Both the position numbers and the translations under genes were made by a program. The notes under the pieces are model-generated. The model was not told where the DNA came from, made no database searches, and saw only the letters and a list, made by a program, of their open reading frames with translations. Source: Acanthosepion lycidas (Eukaryota; Mollusca; Cephalopoda; Sepiida; Sepiidae). From it: a stretch of 64,000 nt of DNA. The stretch lies in assembly GCA_963932145.1 (NCBI GenBank), contig OZ010578.1, positions 23,091,827 to 23,155,826 of the forward strand, written 5' to 3'. Below are positions 32,290 to 41,454 of this stretch, piece by piece (positions within the stretch are counted from its first letter, which is position 1; the number at the start of each line of letters is the position of its first letter).

Positions 32290-33380
32290 GTCTTCGGTTT
32301 TCTTTTCTTTACTTGCATTCCATATCTCATGCCTGTAATTTTCTTTATCTATTTACAATTGTATTCACAGAAAGTACGAATTTTCGATTGTGTTTCATTT
32401 TTTTTTTCTTCATGTTTTATTGATAGTCTCTCCTTCATATAAAAATATTTTCCCTGGGAATATTCCACTTATTCTCCAACACTTTCATTCAAATTGTGAT
32501 CTTCATCACAGTCTGAATTCTCCTTACTGTTTGCTACCAAGTAACAAATGAATTCCCTGATTAGCTGGTATTTTGTTCGTGTTGCTTAAACATTACCGAC
32601 CTTGAACAAGAAAACACGAATCCAAGCCTTCTCTTTCTGACACATCCTCTTCGTTTATCTTCAATTGCTGTTATACTAATTTATAACAATGGCAGTTGTC
32701 TTTAAAATATCAAATATCAAGCGAAAAATTGTGTATCGGATTGATTGCAACATCCAACTGCCCCCAGGAGGCAAGGAACTTCTTGGAGGATATGATCACT
32801 CATCAGGATTGGTATAGTTTTAATGTCTGTTTGGTGATGATTAAATGTTACGAGTTCATTTCTGAATGTATTGAATAATATCAGTCAGTATTTTTACCAT
32901 TGTTCTCTGACAATTAGGTCAGACTAGAGACCTCCTAACAGGCACTGGTCATCCAGATATTCCGTGGTGCATCCAAACTTACGGATATTTATGGGCTTAC
33001 ATCACATCACGTTGAAGCCGTGGTCCCAGAAACATCAAAGAAATTAAACAACGTTGAGCCTTGATGGGTGGGAATACCAGGTGCTCCAAACGTTTATGTG
33101 CCGGTGGGGGTCATGGATAATGGCACGAAATTATTAATGGGAGAGAAAAGTTACAATTCCAGTTGGGTTCGTTATATTCACTTACGAGCAAATAATATTG
33201 GGAATGGTATCAATCCACCTCTTCTCCCTAAGCTATGGATTAATTAGTAATACATGTATCGTTAGACTATTATATTTTCCTCAACAAGTTCTTGCTAAAA
33301 ATATTTTCTGGCTATAAATAAGGAGTTAATTTCTGGATGCATTGTATGATTATAAATACCCTACAAAGTGGGAATAAGAC
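32290..33380. other. Unassigned sequence
   Basis: No recognisable gene. A small plus-strand ORF at 32696-32878 has no known motif. Confidence 0.3.
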
Positions 33381-33384
33381 GTAG

Positions 33385-33592
33385 AAAACTACCAAGAATA
33401 TATACTGATAAAGAACCAGCGAGTGTTCTTGGGAAAATTGTTGATATAAATCAGAAACAGGTTAAGGCCCAGAAGAAAACCTTGTGCAACACCAGCATTG
33501 ATATCAACTATGAGGACTATATATAAAGATACTATGTACAGCAACCAGATAAACAAACCCTGCACAATTATATTTATGTTGTTGTACAATTT
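33385..33592 (-). pseudogene. LINE reverse transcriptase fragment
   Basis: The minus strand reads VDINAGVAQGFLLGLNLFLI followed by YINNFPKN. This is the RT block usually written GVPQGSVLGPxLFLIYINDLP in jockey/CR1-like LINEs. About 66 codons only; the catalytic YADD block that should follow (after VNIYxDD) is lost at about 33390. Confidence 0.75.
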
Positions 33593-33823
33593 GCATGTAA
33601 TGGTAATATTAGCTGTTTCCTTATAAGTAATGATCTGATATTCATTGATACAGCAGCCAGTGCTACTTTCAGCTGAAATTTATTATTTTATTAAACTAGT
33701 CTTCAAAAGAATAGGCTTCTCGGATACAATATTCCATTTATTAATTTTCCATTATAGATGAGGGTTTTCTTTCGAAACCTTTTCTAAGGACTCGCGTGGA
33801 AAATAATAAACATGTCAAACGCA

Positions 33824-33850
33824 ATATATATATATATATATATATATATT
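33824..33850. repeat. (TA)n microsatellite
   Basis: About 13 TA units. Confidence 0.95.
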
Positions 33851-34022
33851 CGATGAATTCTTAGTGTCTAGAAGAATCTTCAAAAGAATGCAAAAAGAAC
33901 TGTATGACCGTTTCGTCCTATTTGGGACTCATCAGCAGTGCGCATTGAATCTGTTCAGTTACGATTAAGACGCGGGCGACATACCAACTGTACCAACGGA
34001 CCTCGGTGACGAAGAGATGACA
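33851..34022 (-). mobile_element. SINE-like unit with a hammerhead core
   Basis: Lies between two TA tracts. On the minus strand a tRNA-like head (GGTCCGTTGGTACAGTTGGT, about 33998-33979; then GCCCGCGTCTTAATC) is followed by GCGCACTG and a hammerhead core at 33935-33911: CUGAUGA, stem GUCC/GGAC with loop CAAAUA, then GAAA. The core is the same as I remember for the Schistosoma SINE-like hammerhead. After GAAA come CGGUCAUA and CAGU, and CAGU can pair with the upstream ACUG as stem I. Stem III is very short, so catalytic activity is uncertain. Confidence 0.7.
33911..33935 (-). ncRNA. Hammerhead ribozyme-like core (canonical)
   Basis: CUGAUGA (33935-33929), GUCC (33928-33925), loop, GGAC (33918-33915) and GAAA (33914-33911). 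Every conserved core residue and a perfect 4-bp stem II are present. Stem I is inferred as ACUG/CAGU. Stem III is the weak point: candidate A-U/C-G closure only. Confidence 0.7.
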
Positions 34023-34029
34023 ATACACG

Positions 34030-34905
34030 CATATATATATATATAGTCTTTGCCTTTTCATACACGGTTCAAGATGCTCCTTCATAAATGCGATGTATGC
34101 ATCAGCAGTCATTTTGACGCCGTCTGGTACTCTCCATGGGCCCACTGTTTTTTCAATAATACCACCCCAGATCATTATGCTTATGGCGATTCTGTCTGTT
34201 CATTACCCAGCCTTTGCACCATTTATCTGGCCCATCAAGTGTTGCTCGAGTTTCGTCTGTGGACAAAACTTTAGAGAAGTCAATCTTCATATTGTCCTCG
34301 GCCCATTTCAATCAATTTTGAATGTGATTTCTCGTCAACGGAGGCTTCGATACAGGTTTGACTGTTGTTGCTATTTCCCTCAGATACCAACACCGAGTAC
34401 TTTTAGACACAGTAGGATCCCCAATGCGACTGAAAAGCTCTTGACTGGTAAGTCCAGGGTCCTTCGTGGCCTCTCGTTTAAGTCGTGACACGAGACGACG
34501 TGAAATAACCTTCGGTTTGCCTTTATCTGCCCTTTTGCGTACTTGTGAAGGGTCGGCGGTGAACTTTTTTTTAATGAAACCTCCCTATCATTTTAGAAAT
34601 TTCTAGTGTAGATTTACCTTTTGAGAGTTCTGAGGTGATAGTTTTCTTTTCAGCATTACTTAAACTGCTTTTACGACCCATCTTTTCACTAAATTCTTAC
34701 ATTTTTCTAATAATTTGGCACTCTCAAATCACCGTGCTGATAACAAATACGGCACTAGTTTGTTTACATTGCGCAGATCAGTACAAAGATTTCAGTGATT
34801 GCGCAGGTCTAGGTTGCCAACATTGTCTGAAAATTTTGTGTGAATTAATTGGAGGGTTTTTGAAATATTAGGAAAAAAGTTATCTCAATAATAATTTGGC
34901 ACGCA

Positions 34906-34910
<5 letters not shown>
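34030..34910 (-). pseudogene. Tc1-like transposon, truncated at a (TA)n tract
   Basis: The minus-strand ORF starts at ATG 34681: MGRKSSLSNAEKKTITSELS and KGKSTLEISKMI (N-terminal HTH). Then SRLKREATKDPGLTSQELFS (second HTH; 34492-34430), LKWAEDNMKIDFSKVLSTDE (34303-34245; first catalytic Asp in TDE), and MIWGGIIEKTVGPWRVPDGV and YIAFMKEHLEP before truncation in a TA tract at about 34044. Frameshifts lie near 34570 and 34185. The 5' end carries CACTGCGTGCCAAATTATTA at 34907-34888, and GTGCCAAATTATTA recurs about 180 bp inside (34724-34711). That gives the inner/outer direct-repeat layout of IR/DR-type Tc1 elements. The other end and the rest of the catalytic domain are missing. Confidence 0.82.

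Positions 34911-34972
<62 letters not shown>
34909..34972. repeat. (TA)n microsatellite at Tc1 terminus
   Basis: About 32 TA units flush with the transposon's outer end. Tc1 elements insert at TA. Confidence 0.97.
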
Positions 34973-34975
<3 letters not shown>

Positions 34976-35011
34976 ACGTAGTTATAGTAGTTCCAACGAG
35001 AGAAAAGTGTG

Positions 35012-35351
35012 TATATTAAAAAGAAGAGAGATACCGCAAACGTTTTTGGTTGTAATGTGGATTTTTTTTTAAATATTATGATTTATTTTCCATAATTTTT
35101 CTTAAGAAATTCGGATTAGTAACACATAAATAGAGAATGTCTCATATCGAGAATATTTAACATCGAAAAAGATAAAGGAGAAAAAAATTATTATTTTTAA
35201 TAATATGTGGAACTGTCCACCCTTTGCCTGATGACAGTCGCGATACCAGAAACACGTGTAATAAAATTATGGAAAATAAAGCATAATATTTTTTTTTTAA
35301 ATCCACATTACAATCAAAAACGTTTGCGATATCTCTCTTCTTTTTAATATA
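35012..35351. mobile_element. About 340-bp fold-back (MITE-like) element
   Basis: The left arm 35012-35104 is an imperfect reverse complement of the right arm 35260-35351 over about 90 bp (shared blocks AAAAAGAAGAGAGAT, AACGTTTTTG, TGTAATGTGGATTTTTTTTT, ATTATGNTTTATTTTCCATAATTTT). The outer ends TATATTAAAAAG face TA tracts on both sides. The 155-bp centre holds a CUGAUGA...GAAACACGUGUA hammerhead-like block (35228-35260). No transposase is present. Confidence 0.75.
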
Positions 35352-35370
35352 TATATATATATATGTATAT

Positions 35371-35429
<59 letters not shown>
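35348..35429. repeat. (TA)n(GATA)n microsatellite
   Basis: TA tract followed by about 14 GATA repeats. Confidence 0.95.
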
Positions 35430-36137
35430 TTTCGTGAAATATTTCTGTTTGTTTCTTTGCACAAAAAAATCATCAGTGATGTTTTTATCCAAGCATAATT
35501 AAGAGTTTCGGATTTTAAAATATCTCCACGGCAACCAATGGATACTGATCGTGATTTGTGTGCCAGCCGTCAGCTACCACTCTTCTCATAATGCAAGGCT
35601 CTCCTAACCTACTACGACTCCTCAGGCCATTATGACTCAATCACGAGCTACTTCCGATTGATCATTTTTTTGTCATCCATAAAAACGAAGCAAATTCAGT
35701 GGCCATTTTTCTTTGCAAATATAACGATTCTCCCGTTTTGAAGTGGTGAGTAACGATTTTCCTTTCACTCCCTGAATAAAACTATTACTTTGAAAGACCT
35801 CAAAAAAAAAAAGAAAAAATAACCCATCACAATCCCAACGCGAGAAAAACTGTAACTCTATTGAGGTAGCAAACAAATGCAAAAGATCAACAATTTGCCA
35901 CCGGCTGCTCGAGGTTCCCCTCATTCTGTCAGCAGCTCGTGACTCTATTGTTGGGTATATATTTTACGCCATGCCCAAAACACAAGAATAGATATATATA
36001 CATATATATATATATATTAAATTAAGTTAATATTGAACTGAATATTCATATAAACTGAAATCAATATATAATCGATATATATATTATATCGATAATACAG
36101 TCAATATATACTTCATATATATAGAACTCAATGCTTA

Positions 36138-36138
36138 C

Positions 36139-36170
<32 letters not shown>
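36138..36170. repeat. (GATA)n microsatellite
   Basis: About eight GATA repeats. Confidence 0.9.
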
Positions 36171-36239
36171 AAACGCCAGGGACTGGAGAACTCGATTCGT
36201 CTTAAGGAAGAGTCTTGCCTCAGCAGCAGTAATAGTCAC

Positions 36240-36447
36240 TATTTACCAATTCATTTTTCTCCCCGAGAGCTCATCCGAAATAATTATTTTCGGGAACATG
36301 TACATATTGTCATACACATAAGACAGTTTCGCTGTTTCACAGCTCATCAGTTTAGCTAGACATCCGATTGCCTCAAGCCGGGATCGAAACCCGACTGATT
36401 TGTTATCACTCGCAGACTACACTCCTATGCAATAGCTAAGGTAAATT
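36240..36447 (-). mobile_element. tRNA-headed SINE with hammerhead core
   Basis: On the minus strand the head carries TTAGCTATTGCATAGGAG (A-box-like, about 36440) and GGGTTTCGATCCCGG (B-box, about 36393-36379). Downstream, GTCTAGCTAAA leads into CUGAUGA-GCUGU-GAA-ACAGC-GAAAC (36350-36326). The palindromic CCGAAAATAATTATTTCGG follows (about 36296-36278). The layout is polymerase III head plus ribozyme-like body. Confidence 0.7.
36327..36350 (-). ncRNA. Hammerhead ribozyme-like core
   Basis: CUGAUGA (36350-36344), stem II GCUGU/ACAGC with loop GAA (36343-36331) and GAAA (36330-36327). A perfect 5-bp stem II and all conserved core residues are present. Stem III could form from UGUC with GACA about ten nt downstream. 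Stem I pairing is not obvious, so activity is uncertain. Confidence 0.6.
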
Positions 36448-36476
36448 TGAACGTATTTATTTTTAGATAAAAGAAC

Positions 36477-36478
<2 letters not shown>

Positions 36479-36567
<89 letters not shown>
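36479..36567. repeat. (TA)n microsatellite
   Basis: About 44 TA units, one of the longest tracts in the window. Confidence 0.97.
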
Positions 36568-36569
<2 letters not shown>

Positions 36570-37355
36570 TACTACCCGTCAAAATGACTTGGTTATTTAC
36601 GTAGAGATCTGTACTTGAACCTAGGATGAGGGTCTCTCTCACTCGTCCTTTATTTAACGAGAGAGTAATATTGTGTCCTATAGAATGTTTTATGCGCATT
36701 AATTTGCTAAATGATTGATATTAAATATCTGAAAATGTTATATGTTGTGAAGATAACCATAGTTGCCTCTCCTTCGAACTAATATAGTATAAAAGTAATG
36801 TATGGACCTCACATATGGGCAGTGAATAAAGCTTCATTACAAGTTTAAAGGTTCGTATGTTTTTATCGTTTTTTTTTTATAGCGTGTAAAACGGAATTCG
36901 TGAAATCATTTATTTCTTTGTTAACATTTCGCTGTGTACGAACACACTCAAAATAGCTGAAAATCAATAAGAGCAAAAAAGATACCACGATTCTATTCAG
37001 TTAATTAAAGTATTCTCTTATGACTGATCACCTTTCCAGCTTAGATATGGAGAAAATGATATCACAATATATAATACATAAAGATATTAATAAGATTTTA
37101 ATTATACAATTTCATTAAAGTCTATGCTTTGCTTTAACACCTACATTAATTATATTTTTAATTATAGATATTAATCATTTCTTTTTCCTTATATAAATAC
37201 GTTAGTTAGTTATTTTTCCCAATATCAAATCAGCAAATTTACATTTTATTTCAATATATATTTCCAATGGATAAATCTCAAATTTGTTTACAGCTATTTA
37301 TTTTTAAATGGAAACAGACTGTTGCCACTTGGTGAGGACCTCAGTTTTCACTCAT
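36570..37355. other. Unassigned AT-rich sequence
   Basis: No recognisable gene or transposon. Confidence 0.3.
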
Positions 37356-37357
37356 AT

Positions 37358-37398
37358 ATATATATTTATATATTTATATATATATATATATATATATA
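37358..37398. repeat. (TA)n microsatellite, interrupted
   Basis: TA repeats with TTTATA interruptions. Confidence 0.9.
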
Positions 37399-37509
37399 AA
37401 CAATTCTTCTAACAAAGATGTTATCTATAAACATAGCTGTTATTATAATACTGATAAAAAAAAATAGTGGTAACAAAGGCACCGATATTCAGTATAGCAA
37501 CCTCAACAG

Positions 37510-38320
37510 TAGCGACCAGAGTAAGGAAAAAAAGTAACGGAAAAATCATTTGGTTTACACCCCTTCAACCAAATGCTAAAAAATAGGCTAGGGCAGAAGT
37601 TTCTCGACTTAATTAATAAACATTTCCCCAGTAATAATCCATTTCATAAAATCTTCAATAAAAACACATTGTAGTTAAGCTACAGCTGTACTGATAACCT
37701 CGAGAAAAAGTTAGCCCATAAGTTTCTAAAATTAATTGAAAAATATTTTCCGAAAAGCAAAATTTTTTAATAGGAATACATGAAAACTTAGCTATAGTTG
37801 TACTAATAATCTTGAGAAAATAAAGTTTCACAACAATAGAACACTTATCCAATTTAATAATTTTATCCATAATGCGAGTACTAATGCAAATATTGTTAAG
37901 GACAGCAACCAATGTAATTGTAAGAATCCTAACCAATGCCCATTGTCTAACAAATGCTTAATGGAATCCCTTGTGTATCTGTGTTCTATCTCCTCAATAG
38001 AAAATCCGATGGTTAAAAAGTTTTATATTAAATCACCAAGAACACTTTCAAAGATCGTTGGTATAAGCACCTACCCTCTTTTATTAGAGAAATAGTACTT
38101 CACTTTCAAAATATTTTGGTAAGTTGAAAGAAGAAAATAAAACCCCTAAGTTTAAGTGGAAAATTTTAAAATTGGCTAGGTCTTGTAGAACTTTTCTGTG
38201 TTTACAGGAGAAAATGCAGATAATCAAATTTTTAAATAAGGACAATTTATTAAATCAAAGATTTGAACTGTCAATTGCAAATATATTTCACCTTTGACCC
38301 TGCTATCTTGTTAAACATTA
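37510..38320 (+). pseudogene. Penelope-like element linker and GIY-YIG endonuclease (type I)
   Basis: Frames give FLDLINKHFPSNNPFHKIFN (37600-37660), LSYSCTDNLEKKL, then a diverged second copy of the same linker (LKLIEKYFPKSKIF and SCTNNLEKI, 37725-37825). The endonuclease follows: QCNCKNPNQCPLSNKCLMES (37909-37970), SIENPMVKKFYIKS (37995-38035), WKILKLARSCRTF and EKMQIIKFLNKDNLLNQRFE (38158-38270). The internal duplication of about 120 bp is unusual. The YIG glycine has changed (FYIK), the ORF is shifted repeatedly, and the copy is inactive. Confidence 0.75.
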
Positions 38321-38439
38321 AAATTTGACAATCACTTTTAATGTGTTTTTTTTATGTTGAATAACCTTGTTTTAAACATTTTAAACTTATCCTTAGTAAG
38401 TTGTAATTTTTCGTTACGTTATTTCTCTTACATTACAGG

Positions 38440-38660
38440 TAATATTTTGGGTCTGTCTATATTTCTGAGATGAGGTATTATGTACAGTATTTACATTATG
38501 CGGACCATTGTCCCCATCTTTGTCGCCATATTTGTCACAACGTTTCGGCCGTTCTACGCTCCGGCCTTCTTCAGGTGGTTGGAATTTCGAACTGAACCCT
38601 TTATTTCGATCCCTGGGGTAGACTGTTCTAGTTCCACGTGCCATGTTTGATGGATGTCAG
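38440..38660 (-). mobile_element. Inverted copy of the type II Penelope tail at the 5' flank
   Basis: This 5' flank is the reverse complement of 39530-39705. Shared blocks are GGACCATTGTCC, ACAACGTTTCGGCCG, CCGGCCTTCTTCAGGTGG, GAACTGAACCCTTTATTTCG and TAGACTGTTCTAGTTCCACG. Together they make inverted terminal repeats around the endonuclease ORF. Terminal repeats in direct or inverted orientation (pLTRs) are a known feature of Penelope-like elements. Confidence 0.8.
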
Positions 38661-39256
38661 TTACCCTGTAGTACCCTACAACGTAACAACTACCCTGGGT
38701 ACATGGCAGCAGCTCCCCAAAACTGGGATAGGCGGCTACAAGAGGAGGAGGAGGACAACAACACTCAGAAAACAGTCTGCCTGCCTTATGTGAAGGGGTT
38801 ATTAGAGAAAATACAAAGGATCTGCGGTCCATATAACATCAGGACAACCTTCAAGAGCTTGACAACACTACGCAGATATCTCTCTCGAGTGAGACCCCCC
38901 ATACAGGAGAACATGACTAAAGACTTTGTGTACGCTATCCAGTGCAGCTGCGGAAAGGAATATAAAGGAGAGACAGGCCGCCCCACAAGGTAAGGCTTCA
39001 AGAACACCAGAAAGCTGTAACGCGAGGGGAAGTAGAAAAATCAGGCGTGGCTGACCACATATGGAGAGAGAAGGGAGATCACCGCCCCCTGTGGGATCAT
39101 GTTGAGATCATAGATAGGGAACACCATTGGAAAATTCGTAAACTTAAGGAATCAGCACATATGCTAGGCTACAAAAATCTCCTGATCCGACCAAGCATAG
39201 AAATAAATACAATATGGGAACCAGTAATAAGGAGTGCCAGAGAAAAGCAATGATAA
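38660..39256 (+). pseudogene. Penelope-type GIY-YIG endonuclease (type II), one frameshift
   Basis: The first ORF piece has MAAAPQNWDRRLQ, NNTQKTVCLPYVKGLLEKIQ, CGPYNIRTTFKSL and ENMTKDFVYAIQCSCGKEYK followed by GETGRP. This is a GIY-YIG fold core with a CSCG cysteine pair. A frameshift at about 38990 moves to LQEHQKAV, then SGVADHIWREKGDHRPLWD, IIDREHHWKIRKLKESAHM (catalytic-region Glu in KLKES) and PSIEINTIWEPVIRS. Only the 3' part is present; the RT is missing upstream. Compared with type I (15.3, 30.3 and 37.5 kb) the endonuclease is clearly different, so two PLE lineages coexist. Confidence 0.82.
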
Positions 39257-39279
39257 CATAGTTGCAATATGAGCTCTGG

Positions 39280-39705
39280 TAAAAACATGTAATGATAACA
39301 GCAAAATTGCAATATGAGCACTGGTAAAAATCGTTGCTGAAAACATTAGGTTTATAATACCCAGAAATTCATGCCTCAAGGATACATGGCACAGTGGATA
39401 AAGGCGTTAGATCCAGTGACAAACCCAAAGAATGTGAGTTCAATACCCGGTTAAGGCAGTGGAGCTGCCTTAACCGGGTATTGAACTCACATTCTTTCAG
39501 AGGGAAAATTAGCAGGAGATAACTGATAACTTACATCCATCAAACATGGCACGTGGAACTAGAACAGTCTACCCCAGGGATCGAAATAAAGGGTTGAGTT
39601 CGAAATTCCAACCACCTGAAGAAGGCCGGAGCGTACAACGGCCGAAACGTTGTGCGACAAAGATGAGGACAATGGTCCGCATAATGTAAATACAGGTAAT
39701 ATTTT
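39280..39705 (+). mobile_element. Type II Penelope tail with hairpin
   Basis: Follows the endonuclease stop. It contains a tRNA-like GGCACAGTGGATAAAGGCG (39388) and GAGTTCAATACCCGG (39435), a 33-bp perfect inverted repeat (39427-39497), and the block CUGAAGAA-GGCCG...CGGCC-GAAACG (39616-39651). The tail ends near GGTCCGCATAATGTAAATAC. Confidence 0.75.
39427..39497. repeat. 33-bp perfect inverted repeat, 5-nt spacer
   Basis: Arms 39427-39459 and 39465-39497 are exact reverse complements around TGGAG. The arms contain the B-box-like GAGTTCAATACC, so the tRNA-like part is duplicated head to head. Confidence 0.95.
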
Positions 39706-39709
39706 ATCT

Positions 39710-40505
39710 AGAGTTTTATACGTTTGGCTAGTGTATTATGATTATCATTATCTGTTGTTTTGTTTTATTAATACCCACATAAAAGTCTTTAGTTAACACT
39801 TGCATTTCATTGAGTATAATTTATATATTTATTATTTCATTATCATATATGATCTACATACTTAAAAGAGTTCTTTCGTCATTTATCTAAATATTTTGTT
39901 TTTCCTTCTCTGTTTTCTTTATTTTGTTAAATATTTTTCTTACTTTTACTTCTTTTATTTCTTAAAGAAACATATTATTTACATACTCTAAACATTTCTT
40001 GGCTAAATTACGTTCCTTCCTCAGTGAAGGTGACAGTCATTCGTCGTCAACATTGTAGCATATATATCCCTTGCAATTTTAAATTTCTGTTTCATGACAT
40101 CTTATTTAACATAGACTATTTTGATTCATTGTACTTATTATCAACATAATATATCTGGATACTTTACATTATATATTTTCCTTATATTTTATTATTATTT
40201 TTTTCTTCTTCTTTTTCTCTGTAAAAGAGACTATATCTTGAGTCTTTCTTGCTTGCTTGCTCTTATTTTCTTCTTTTTGCGCGAGAAAAGAGTTTGTAAG
40301 TAAAAATTAAAAATAGTAATAATCCTCATTTACTACACCTTGATGAAATGCAAGGAGATGTATGGATACAGGAGTTCATTTATGTAACGGTTTTACACTT
40401 ATGTAATATCATATAATAAAAAAGATTGCTCTACTATTGTATTGAGCCCTGTTTTTAAATTAATCTTATGAAAGTTTGAATTTATATTTGATTCGTTCTC
40501 ATTTC
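39710..40505. other. Unassigned T-rich sequence
   Basis: No recognisable feature. Confidence 0.3.
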
Positions 40506-40508
40506 ATT

Positions 40509-40530
40509 AGGATATCTATCTATCTATCTA

Positions 40531-40622
<92 letters not shown>
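40509..40622. repeat. (CTAT)n(TA)n microsatellite
   Basis: TATC repeats and then two long TA tracts split by TATGTATGCA. Confidence 0.97.
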
Positions 40623-40626
<4 letters not shown>

Positions 40627-40796
40627 GAAATATAGTCATAAGGTGTGCTATATTTATGGGATAAAGTGCTCAACATCAGAGATAGAGCGTGTGTAAATAT
40701 AAAAGTGAACATTGAAGTCAAAACCCGTGGCCTGATGATTGCGTCTAGCATGAACCAGCCTGTTTCCTCTAAGTGTTGACTTCAATGTTCACTTTA
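40623..40796 (+). mobile_element. Hammerhead-bearing Penelope terminal unit between two TA tracts
   Basis: The first part (40623-40704) matches the terminal segment of 29.31-29.40 kb (GAAGAAATATAG, GGGATAAAGTGCTCAA, AGAGATAGAGCGTGTGTAAA). A hammerhead-type block follows: GUGGC-CUGAUGA (40732-40738), GCGUCUAGC, then GAAC in place of GAAA (40752-40755). A 16-bp perfect inverted repeat (40705-40720 and 40777-40792) encloses it. The A-to-C change in GAAA and GUU instead of GUC predict an inactive copy. Confidence 0.7.
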
Positions 40797-40855
<59 letters not shown>

Positions 40856-40856
40856 T
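40797..40856. repeat. (TA)n microsatellite
   Basis: About 29 TA units flush with the unit above. Confidence 0.97.
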
Positions 40857-41249
40857 ACAGTTCAAATTTTTGAAGCCGCCTTCAGAATTAGAATGGGATG
40901 AACTTGACAGAAGAGTGAAACCTTTCCATCTACAAAATGAAAAAGATATCTTAGATTCATTGGAAAAAATAATCCAATCAATTATCAAACTTACACTGTG
41001 AGAAACCTCTGCGGTGAATGCCAAATATTTGTGCTGCGGTAATCAAGTCTAAATGAGGACATTGTGACGAGAGCAAAATTTATTCATAAATGCTTTTTCT
41101 TTTTGTCATAAAAAATTTTGTAATAAAAATCATGCCTCATATTATTTTTAAACATATACAATAATTTTCTCTTGTTTAAAATACAAAACAACTATTTTTG
41201 GAACCAATTTAAAAAAATTCAAGTGGTGGCTTCAAACTTTTAAACTTTA

Positions 41250-41251
<2 letters not shown>

Positions 41252-41296
<45 letters not shown>

Positions 41297-41307
41297 GAGA
41301 GAGAGGG
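41252..41307. repeat. (TA)n(GA)n microsatellite
   Basis: TA tract followed by a short GAGAGA run. Confidence 0.95.
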
Positions 41308-41454
41308 ATTAAATGTATCAGATTCGTTGGTATATAATCCATGTGGATCCTAGTAATATGAAATATAAAATTGATCCACAAAAAGAGCTTAATGTATTTA
41401 TTATTACAGAGCAAATAATTAGTACACAATAAAGTTCCAAATTACCTCAAATGG

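Noticed and set aside
38840-39256. Organellar or phage homing endonuclease (GIY-YIG)
   Set aside because: The flanking tails, the second copy at 56 kb and the DHIWREKGDH/NTIWEPVIRS context fit Penelope-type retroelements.
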